Of a stretch of DNA of 64,000 bases, positions 57,880-64,000 are shown one piece after another (the first letter of the stretch is position 1; each line of letters opens with the position of its first letter). This DNA comes from Novosphingobium ovatum. GTDB taxonomy: Bacteria; Pseudomonadota; Alphaproteobacteria; Sphingomonadales; Sphingomonadaceae. The notes under the pieces were generated by a model. The model was not told the DNA's origin. It ran no database searches and saw nothing but the letters and a program-made list of their open reading frames with translations. A program made the translations under genes and the position numbers. The DNA is taken from NCBI RefSeq assembly GCF_009909235.1, contig NZ_JAAAPO010000001.1:496001-560000 (forward strand), given 5' to 3'.

Positions 57880-59700
57880 TCAGGCGACCTGGCCGAACTC
57901 GCTGTCTTCGGCATCGGGGCCGCCGTTGTTCAGATCCAGCGCAAAGCCGCGCACCCGGGCCTGTTGATCCGCCACCGATCCGGCGCGGCTGGGCGCGGGG
58001 GCGGGAGCGGCCATCGGCGGGCGCGCCTTGGCCCGGCGCGCGGCAGGGGCGGCGGCGCGCGGCGCGGCGCGGGTGACGGCTACAGGGCGGGCATTCGACA
58101 GGCGGAAATAGCTGATGTTCTGCTGCAACTGGTCCGACCGGTCGGACAGGGCCTCGGCGGTGCTCGACACTTCCTCGGACGCGGCCGAGTTCTGTTGCGT
58201 CACGCTGTCCAGCTGCTGGATGGCCTGATTGATCTGGGCCGCGCCGATGTCCTGTTCGCGGCAGGCGGCGCTGATTTCGGCCACCAGTTCGGCGGTGCGG
58301 CGGATGTCGGGCACCAGACGGGTCAGCATCTCGCCTGCTTCGGTCGCGGCCGACACGGTGCTGGCCGACACGCTGCTGATTTCGGCGGCCGCGCTCTGGC
58401 TGCGTTCGGCCAGTTTGCGCACTTCGCTGGCCACCACGGCAAAGCCCTTGCCATGCTCGCCGGCCCGCGCCGCCTCGACGGCCGCGTTCAGCGCCAGCAG
58501 ATCGGTCTGGCGGGCGATTTCCTGCACGATGCTGATCTTTTCGGCGATGGTGCGCATGGCGCTGACGGCGTTTTGCACCGCGTTCCCGCTGATCTCGGCA
58601 TCGCGCGAGGACTGGCGGGCGATCTTTTCGGTTTGCGCGGCATTGTCGGCGTTCTGCTTGATATTGGCGGCCATCTGCTCGATCGAGGCGCTGGCCTCTT
58701 CGGTGCTGGCGGCCTGTTCGGTCGAGCCTTGCGACATCTGCGTCGCGGTGGCCGACAATTGCTGGCTGCCGGCGGCGACCTGCTGGGCGACATCGGCGGT
58801 ATTGCCCAGCACCTCGCGCAGGCGTTCGACCATTTGCACCAGCGCATGGCCCAGCTTGTCGCGGTCGGACAGCGGCTTGTGGTCGCGGGTCAGATCGCCA
58901 TTGGCGATGGTTTCTGCCAGATCGGCCGATTTGCGCAGGTTGTCGGCCATGCTGTTCACCTGATCGATCAGGTCGCGGATTTCGTCATTGCCGCTGACCT
59001 GCACCTGCGTGTCCAGATCGCCTTCGGCAATCAGCGCCAGCGCTTCACCGGCCCGCTTGAGCCCGTTCGACACCGTCAGCGACACCCAGATCGCGCCCGC
59101 GATCCCCACCATTACGGCAAGCCCCGAGCTGATCATCAGGATGTTGCGCGATTCAGCATAGAGGACGTTGGTGCGCTCGTCGGCCTCCTTCAGCCCGGCG
59201 TCGGTCATGGCGATGATCTCGCCAGCGTCGGTGGCGATGTCGTCGATCAACTCGCGCGATTTGCCCATCGACAGGGCCGCGGCCTCGGCATTCTTGTTGG
59301 CGCTGGCCAAACGGTTGATCTGGTCATTGACCTGGGTAAAGGCGGCCCACTTTTGCTGCAGGCCCGTCCACAGCGGCTTGCCCTTGTCATCGGTCAGGGT
59401 CATCCCCTGCGTCAGCAATTGCTGCACCTCGCCGCGCGCTTTCATCATTTCGTCGGCAAAGCGGGCGGTGGCCACCAGATCATCGGTCAGCGCCATGTTC
59501 TTTTCCTGTAAGGAGACATGGTTCACCTTGCTTTGCACATGGCGGGCCAGTTCAAGCCGTTTGACAGGACCGGCAATGATGTCGGTGATTTCGCTGTTCA
59601 AACTGTTCAGACGCGAAATCGACAGCGCGACGATGCTGACCAGAATGACGATCAGGATCGTGAAGATGGCTGCCAGTTTCAGCTTGATAGTGGCGCGCAT
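57880..59700 (-). CDS. Methyl-accepting chemotaxis protein (operon copy 2)
   Basis: A 606-residue receptor: TM1 (about 8-30), a four-helix-type periplasmic sensor (about 31-187), TM2 (about 188-210), two HAMP units in tandem (about 211-310) and a signalling domain nearly identical in its core to the next MCP (tip [19 protein letters not shown], then [21 protein letters not shown]). The same C-terminal tail follows a basic Ala/Pro-rich linker. The sensor halves of the two receptors differ, so a duplicated signalling half serves different inputs. The 5' leader contains an 8-bp tandem repeat (59716-59748); the ribosome site GGAG lies between it and the ATG. Confidence 0.96.
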   Translation of the reverse strand: MRATIKLKLAAIFTILIVILVSIVALSISRLNSLNSEITDIIAGPVKRLELARHVQSKVNHVSLQEKNMALTDDLVATARFADEMMKARGEVQQLLTQGMTLTDDKGKPLWTGLQQKWAAFTQVNDQINRLASANKNAEAAALSMGKSRELIDDIATDAGEIIAMTDAGLKEADERTNVLYAESRNILMISSGLAVMVGIAGAIWVSLTVSNGLKRAGEALALIAEGDLDTQVQVSGNDEIRDLIDQVNSMADNLRKSADLAETIANGDLTRDHKPLSDRDKLGHALVQMVERLREVLGNTADVAQQVAAGSQQLSATATQMSQGSTEQAASTEEASASIEQMAANIKQNADNAAQTEKIARQSSRDAEISGNAVQNAVSAMRTIAEKISIVQEIARQTDLLALNAAVEAARAGEHGKGFAVVASEVRKLAERSQSAAAEISSVSASTVSAATEAGEMLTRLVPDIRRTAELVAEISAACREQDIGAAQINQAIQQLDSVTQQNSAASEEVSSTAEALSDRSDQLQQNISYFRLSNARPVAVTRAAPRAAAPAARRAKARPPMAAPAPAPSRAGSVADQQARVRGFALDLNNGGPDAEDSEFGQVA

Positions 59701-59715
59701 GACAAAGGACTCCGG

Positions 59716-59748
59716 CGGGAAATACGGAAATACGGAAATACGGAAATA
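59716..59748. repeat. 8-bp tandem repeat (CGGAAATA) in MCP leader
   Basis: Three perfect CGGAAATA units (59725-59748) preceded by a nine-base variant (59716-59724), in the 57-nt gap between cheW and the MCP gene, 16 nt before the MCP ATG. Such short repeats can change copy number by slippage. Confidence 0.9.
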
Positions 59749-59757
59749 GGCGGCGGA

Positions 59758-60267
59758 TCAGGCGGAAAGGGCGAAATCGGCGGTATCGCCCGCGCCCTTG
59801 AGGCAGCGGCCAAAGATGCGCACCAGATCAGGCACCAGCAGCACGTCGCCCGCGCGGCGCACCATCGTGCGCACATTTTCGCGCGGCCAGCTCAGCCCCA
59901 GTTCGGGCGGCGGTTCGGCGTCCTGCCGCGACAGGCTGGTGACTTCGTTGACGCGGTCGGTCGACAGGCCGATCAACACCGGCTCGTCGTCCAGATTGAT
60001 TTCGATCACCACGATGCGGGCGTCAGGGCCGGGCGGCGTATGCGCCATGCCAAAGGCCATGCGCAGATCCGCCAGCGGGATCACCCGCCCGCGAAAATTC
60101 ACCACCGCTCCCACCAGCGGTTCAGATCCGGGCACATGCGTTACCGGCAGCGGATCAAGGATCTCGCGCACCAGCGTTGCCTCCAGAGCAAAGGTTTCGC
60201 CGCCGATGTCAAAGGTCAAGGCTTCGAGCGTGCCGTCTTCGGCCCAATTGATCACGGTTTTGTCCAT
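59758..60267 (-). CDS. cheW: Chemotaxis coupling protein CheW (first copy)
   Basis: A 169-residue CheW: LTFDIGGETFALEATLVREIL, GAVVNFRGRVIPLADLRMAFG and VLIGLSTDRVNEVTSL mark the two SH3-like halves. It starts 3 nt after the cheA stop. It differs clearly from the second CheW in this operon (55490), so the two may serve different receptor arrays. Confidence 0.95.
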   Translation of the reverse strand: MDKTVINWAEDGTLEALTFDIGGETFALEATLVREILDPLPVTHVPGSEPLVGAVVNFRGRVIPLADLRMAFGMAHTPPGPDARIVVIEINLDDEPVLIGLSTDRVNEVTSLSRQDAEPPPELGLSWPRENVRTMVRRAGDVLLVPDLVRIFGRCLKGAGDTADFALSA

Positions 60268-60270
60268 GGC

Positions 60271-62313
60271 TTATCCGGCGGCGCGCAGCCGCTCCTCCTT
60301 GGGGCTGGCAACGTTCAGCAGGTGGCCGATGTCCAGGATCAGCGCGACGGTGCCGTCGCCCAGAATGGTCGCCCCGGCAAAGGCCGAGGCCTGATGCTGC
60401 AAGGGCGACATCGACTTGATGACGGTCTGGTGGCTGCCGATGATCTGATCGACCACCAAACCAACGCGGGTGTCGCCGCTGGCGACCACGACCACCTTTT
60501 GGAACAGGTCGGCCACCGCGTTGGGCGAGAACATCTCACGCAAACGCAGGAACGGCACCAGACGGTCGCGGATGGTCAGCAGGTTGCGCCCGCGTGAGCG
60601 GCGGTCGTCCTCCCCGCTCAGTTCCAGACATTCCTCGACCGCCGAGAGCGGGATGACATAGACCTGTTGCCCCACCCGCACCAGCAGGCCTTCGACAATG
60701 GCCAGCGTCAGCGGGATGCGCAGGGCGATTTCGGTGCCTTGGCCCGCGCGGCTCTGCACCTCGATCTGGCCGCGCAGCATTTCGATCGTGCGCTTGACCA
60801 CGTCCATGCCCACGCCGCGGCCCGACAGGTTGGTGACCTGCGCCGCGGTCGAGAAACCGGGGTGGAAGATCAGTTGCATGATGTCCTGTTCGGACACGGT
60901 GGCGTTGGGGTCGATCAGACCCTGCGCTTCGGCCTTGGCACGCACGCGGGCGGTGTCGATGCCGCGCCCGTCGTCGGCGATGGTGATCACCACCTGACCG
61001 CCCGCCTGATGTGCCATCAGCCGCACGGTGCCACTGGCCGGCTTGCCACTGGCGGCACGCGCGGCCGCGTCTTCCAGCCCGTGGTCGCAACTGTTGCGGA
61101 TGATATGGACCAGCGGATCGAACAGGCGCTCGACCACGGTCTTGTCCACTTCGGTCGTTTCGCCTTCGGTGACCAGTTCGATGCCCTTGCCGGTTTCGCG
61201 CGCCAGATCGTGGACCAAGCGGCGGAAACGGCTGAACAATTGCGACACCGGCACCATGCGCAGCACCATCGTGGTGGACCGCAGGTCGCCGGACAGACGC
61301 TCCATTTCCTCGGCCACGGAACGCAGCGCCAGATCATCGGACAGCCCCGCCAATTGTGACAGGCGGCTTTGCGCGATGACCAGTTCGCCCACGCGGTTCA
61401 TCAGCTCGTCCAGACGGTCGGCGGGCACGCGCACGGTTTCGGCCATGGCGGCGGCTTGCCGGGCCATCGGGTCGGCCCCGCGCGGACCGCTGTCGGCGGG
61501 CGCGGCTTCGGCATGGTCGGGCAGGGCGGGGACATTGATCGCTGGGGCGGCAGGGGCGGGCGCGGCGTCCGCGACCGGGGCAGAGGTTTCCGCAGCCGGG
61601 GTAGGGGTTTGGACCTCACTCATCGCGCCCTCCTCGGCCAACGGGACCAACGACATGTCCATGTCATCGGCCATGAACAGAAAGACATCTTCGATCTGAT
61701 CGCGGGAAATCGGTCCGACCAGCGTGATGTCCCAGCCGATGTAATATTCACCCAGATCCAGATCACACAGCGGGGGGATGGCATCGGTCAGGGCCATCAC
61801 CCGCGCGTCGCCCATGTCGGCCAGTTCGGCCAGCATCGAGAGCGGTTGCGCCCCTGTGCCCAGCGCGCCGGGCGGCAAGCGGAATGTCAGATGCCAGCCC
61901 GACTGGCCTTGTGGCAGGGCGACAGGCGCGTCGATAAAGCTGGCCGCCTCCATGGCTTCGGACAGGTTGCCCAGAATGGCGCGTCCGCGCGATTCATTGG
62001 CGTCACCGGCCAGAATGGCCCGCATATGGTCGCAGGCCGCCAGAATGACCGAAACCAGTTCGCCGGTCGCGGGCACGACATTCTTGCGCACCTTGTCAAA
62101 GGCGGTTTCGCATTTGTGGGTGAAATCGGCCAGTTCGTTGAAACCGAACATGGCACCCGATCCCTTGATCGTGTGCAGCCCGCGAAACACCGCGTCGACC
62201 AGATCGCCATTACCCAGGTTTGAACCCAGGTCCAGCAGCGCCTGTTCGGTCTGGTCCAGTACGTCTTCCGCCTCGACCAGAAAGGCGGTGATCTGTTCGT
62301 CCTGATCGCTCAC
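60271..62313 (-). CDS. cheA: Chemotaxis histidine kinase CheA
   Basis: Central kinase of the array; phosphorylates CheY and CheB. It has 680 residues: HPt domain with His47 in LHTIKGSGAMFGF, a P2-like region (about 125-240) and an Ala/Pro-rich linker, dimerisation helices (DELMNRVGELVIAQSRL), HATPase with HIIRNSCDHGLED, IADDGRGID and GRGVGMDVVK, and a C-terminal CheW-like domain. Start is GTG at 62313, overlapping the cheY stop as GTGA; the upstream frame to 62376 is not used. Confidence 0.97.
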   Translation of the reverse strand: MSDQDEQITAFLVEAEDVLDQTEQALLDLGSNLGNGDLVDAVFRGLHTIKGSGAMFGFNELADFTHKCETAFDKVRKNVVPATGELVSVILAACDHMRAILAGDANESRGRAILGNLSEAMEAASFIDAPVALPQGQSGWHLTFRLPPGALGTGAQPLSMLAELADMGDARVMALTDAIPPLCDLDLGEYYIGWDITLVGPISRDQIEDVFLFMADDMDMSLVPLAEEGAMSEVQTPTPAAETSAPVADAAPAPAAPAINVPALPDHAEAAPADSGPRGADPMARQAAAMAETVRVPADRLDELMNRVGELVIAQSRLSQLAGLSDDLALRSVAEEMERLSGDLRSTTMVLRMVPVSQLFSRFRRLVHDLARETGKGIELVTEGETTEVDKTVVERLFDPLVHIIRNSCDHGLEDAAARAASGKPASGTVRLMAHQAGGQVVITIADDGRGIDTARVRAKAEAQGLIDPNATVSEQDIMQLIFHPGFSTAAQVTNLSGRGVGMDVVKRTIEMLRGQIEVQSRAGQGTEIALRIPLTLAIVEGLLVRVGQQVYVIPLSAVEECLELSGEDDRRSRGRNLLTIRDRLVPFLRLREMFSPNAVADLFQKVVVVASGDTRVGLVVDQIIGSHQTVIKSMSPLQHQASAFAGATILGDGTVALILDIGHLLNVASPKEERLRAAG

Positions 62314-62678
62314 CGGCCCAGCACCCGCTTGGCGGTCTTGATCATCTGGTCGGGCTGGAACGGCTTGACCAGCCATCCGGTGGCGCCGGCTGCCTTGGCC
62401 TGTGCCTTGATGCCATCGTCGCTTTCGGTGGTGACAAAGATGATCGGCACGCCCGCCTGATTGGGCAACTTGCGGATCTCGCGGATCATCGAGAGGCCAT
62501 CCATGCGCGGCATGTTCAGATCGGTGACGATCATGTCGAACCGGGCCTGACGCGCCTTGGCCAACCCTTCGCTGCCATCGGCGGCCTCGGTGACGGTATA
62601 GCCCGCGCCGGTCAGCGCGATGCGCATGGCCAGACGCACGCTGGCGCTGTCATCGACGGTCAGGATCGAGGCGGTCAT
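62310..62678 (-). CDS. cheY: Chemotaxis response regulator CheY
   Basis: A 122-residue single receiver domain with the acidic pair DD at 9-10, phosphoacceptor Asp53 (IVTDLNMPRMDG), the conserved Thr in FVTTESDD and Lys in WLVKPFQPDQM. It overlaps the STAS gene as ATGA and cheA as GTGA. It is the only CheY in the window, so it may act on the motor or as a phosphate sink. Confidence 0.96.
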   Translation of the reverse strand: MTASILTVDDSASVRLAMRIALTGAGYTVTEAADGSEGLAKARQARFDMIVTDLNMPRMDGLSMIREIRKLPNQAGVPIIFVTTESDDGIKAQAKAAGATGWLVKPFQPDQMIKTAKRVLGR

Positions 62679-62977
62679 TGGGGGTCTCCGTTAAACCAGA
62701 AAGCGCGCAGGGCCGGATCGGCCGCATGATTAAAGCCCGCCAGCTTGAGCGTGTTGCGCAGGCAGGCGGGGGTCGGTTCGGCAAGGGTAAAGGGTTGGCC
62801 AGTGCCCACCGCCTGACGGCGGGCGGATTCGATCAACTGGATCGCGGCCAGATCGATCCGCGTCACGCCGGTCAGATCCATCTCGATCGGCGCGTCCTGC
62901 GCCAAAGCGTCCAGCAGCTGCGCGCGTATCGTTTGCATGCAGCCAGCGTCCTGTACGTCGGTCAATGTCAGGCGCAT
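62675..62977 (-). CDS. STAS-domain protein, first gene of the che operon
   Basis: A 100-residue STAS fold: MRLTLTDVQDAGC start, then PIEMDLTGVTRIDLAAIQLIESARRQA. The position where anti-sigma-factor antagonists have a phosphorylated Ser (DSSGL) reads DLAAI, so it is probably not controlled by a Ser kinase. STAS proteins head several che operons and may act with CheA or as a structural partner. The ATG at 62977 is preceded by a 180-nt gap to the upstream lipoprotein, where the operon promoter should be. Confidence 0.85.
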   Translation of the reverse strand: MRLTLTDVQDAGCMQTIRAQLLDALAQDAPIEMDLTGVTRIDLAAIQLIESARRQAVGTGQPFTLAEPTPACLRNTLKLAGFNHAADPALRAFWFNGDPQ

Positions 62978-63157
62978 CAGAATTTCCCCAGTCCGTTGCC
63001 GGATGGGGGTATATGTCAGGCGCAATTTACAGTTGCCGAGGCGATATCTATGGGAAGCGCCGTAGTTTAGGCCGATATTTGGCAGGCAACCGCATCGCCG
63101 CGCGCGCAATCGTGGTGCGCGCCGGTTTGTTCAGGGCGATAGGTGCCGTCCGGTCCG

Positions 63158-63505
63158 TCAGCGCAGCGGTTCCAGCAGCGCCAGATCCACCTCGCGCTGG
63201 GACAGGGCGGTGGCCGCCGCCTCCCGCGTGGGATAGGCGCATAGCTGCGTGGCCAGTCCCATGCTCTGGCTCAACCGTTGGGCATAGGCGCGTTGGCGTG
63301 CGGGCCAGCGATCACTGTCGGACAGGCAGTCGGCGCGGGCCGGGCCAATCACCGCAACGCGCAGGATGCGGGCGCCATCGGCGGCGCGGGCCTTGTCCAC
63401 CTGTGCGTCACAGCCCGCCAGGAAAAACAGACCAATGGTCAACAACGCGATGAACGCCGAATGTGCGATGATATAGCCGTATGTTCCGAGTGCCGCTTTC
63501 CTCAT
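63158..63505 (-). CDS. Short putative lipoprotein, substrate-binding-protein-like N-terminal part
   Basis: A 115-residue protein with a membrane-type N-terminus and a lipobox (FFLAGC). The mature part begins ARILRVAVIGPARADC and ends with REVDLALLEPLR, which resembles the start of periplasmic phosphonate/phosphate-type binding proteins (a PhnD-like beginning) but stops where only the first lobe would be finished. It is either a truncated binding protein or a small lipoprotein. The ATG at 63505 is preferred over one at 63565. On the same strand as the che operon, 180 nt upstream of it. Confidence 0.55.
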   Translation of the reverse strand: MRKAALGTYGYIIAHSAFIALLTIGLFFLAGCDAQVDKARAADGARILRVAVIGPARADCLSDSDRWPARQRAYAQRLSQSMGLATQLCAYPTREAAATALSQREVDLALLEPLR

Positions 63506-63689
63506 GCCGGACTCCAGCGGGGCTGCGAATCGCTGCCCAGTTATGTCGCGTTGCAATATGATCACGTATTTCCCTCTATGGGAAGATGGGGCTTAAAACG
63601 AATTGATGTAAATTGCTTGTTTGGTTTGTTTAATACTTGGGTATCACCTGTCATTTTCCGTTTTGGTTATTTGATGCATGTGTTTTGTA

Positions 63690-64000
63690 TTATTTCGCCA
63701 TGGCTGCATGATGGATCACCGCCGCCACGGACGGCGCGACCAGCCGCGACCCGTCATCCGACAGATGTACGCGGTCGCGGTACAGCAATTGCCCTTGGCG
63801 CATGGCCGGGCAGGTGTGCCCCGCGCACAGCCTATCGCCCAGATCCATCAGCGTCACGCGGTCGAGCCCGGCCACCGCGGCGCGCACCCAGCCGGCATAG
63901 GCCGCCCGCGCCGTTGATGGCGTGGCCGCGCAAGGGTGGGTGGGGGCGGCGTGGATGGGGCGCAGGCCGTTCAGGCAATCGGCGATTTCAAAATCCATGC
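63690..64000 (-). CDS. SGNH-type acyltransferase/hydrolase, C-terminal part only
   Basis: The last 102 or so residues of a protein that runs out of the window. The ending YRDRVHLSDDGSRLVAPSV carries the D-x-x-H-L catalytic box of SGNH hydrolase domains found at the C-terminus of OafA-type acyltransferases. Two Cys (DRLCAGHTCP) lie before it, typical of periplasmic SGNH domains. The 124 bases between this gene and the lipoprotein are A+T-rich and hold no gene. Confidence 0.7.
   Translation of the reverse strand, partial: MDFEIADCLNGLRPIHAAPTHPCAATPSTARAAYAGWVRAAVAGLDRVTLMDLGDRLCAGHTCPAMRQGQLLYRDRVHLSDDGSRLVAPSVAAVIHHAAMAK

Noticed and set aside
55978..59511. Long plus-strand open frames opposite the two MCP genes
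   Set aside because: Gly/His/Gln-rich low-complexity products that mirror each other only because the MCP genes are paralogous.
59716..59748. CRISPR-like array
   Set aside because: The unit is 8 bp without spacers; it is a simple tandem repeat.

Overview
The window looks like chromosome from a high-G+C alphaproteobacterium, most likely a sphingomonad (Novosphingobium/Sphingomonas type). The reasons are 5-aminolevulinate synthase (the C4 heme route), a DivL-type pseudo-histidine kinase followed by tsaE-amgK-murU-addB-addA-trxA, a TonB-dependent receptor with a bare VVTA(R) plug start, AddAB in place of RecBCD, and very G+C-rich third codon positions. There is no transposase, integrase, phage gene or CRISPR array. 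It is mostly core genome with a few exported or orphan genes.

Region 1 (1-10.7 kb): the 3' part of a chemoreceptor, two tandem exported DUF4402 proteins, a leftward murI / polysaccharide deacetylase / hemA block, rightward plsY-dprA, an exported beta-helix protein, an orphan ParA ATPase and a peroxiredoxin. Region 2 (10.9-24.9 kb): a small exported protein, ahcY behind a perfect 8-4-8 palindrome that resembles a methionine-cycle operator, then a tightly packed run divL, tsaE, amgK, murU, addB, addA, trxA. This run joins cell-cycle signalling, tRNA modification, peptidoglycan recycling and double-strand-break repair. Region 3 (24.9-29 kb): a leftward group DUF1294 / IMPase-like / GST / argJ / acyltransferase. 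Region 4 (29-46 kb): secA, a tandem PilZ protein, a TonB-dependent receptor, tRNA-Asn, nadK, a degenerate-GGDEF/EAL protein, mfd, sdhE, a host-attachment-like protein and recG. Region 5 (45.9-51.4 kb): an orphan low-G+C gene between two inverted copies of a hairpin repeat, an Fe(II)/2-oxoglutarate oxygenase, an EVE protein, an LplT-like transporter, pgsA and a small exported protein. Region 6 (51.7-63 kb): one long leftward chemotaxis operon (STAS, cheY, cheA, cheW, MCP, MCP, cheW, cheR, cheB and an aberrant soluble receptor-like protein). Its genes are mostly coupled by 1-4 nt overlaps. The window ends with a short lipoprotein and the 3' end of an SGNH-type protein.

The points most worth a second look are: the soluble MCP-like protein at the end of the che operon, whose signalling tip seems to lack one heptad and whose C-terminus repeats an acidic DEDGLF motif; the conserved non-pentapeptide C-terminal tail shared by the two operon MCPs, against the classical xWxxF tether on the unlinked MCP; the 8-bp tandem repeat in the leader of one MCP; the paired inverted repeats around the orphan gene near 46.3 kb; and the palindrome upstream of ahcY. 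All functional calls come from reading motifs and gene order. No database search was run.
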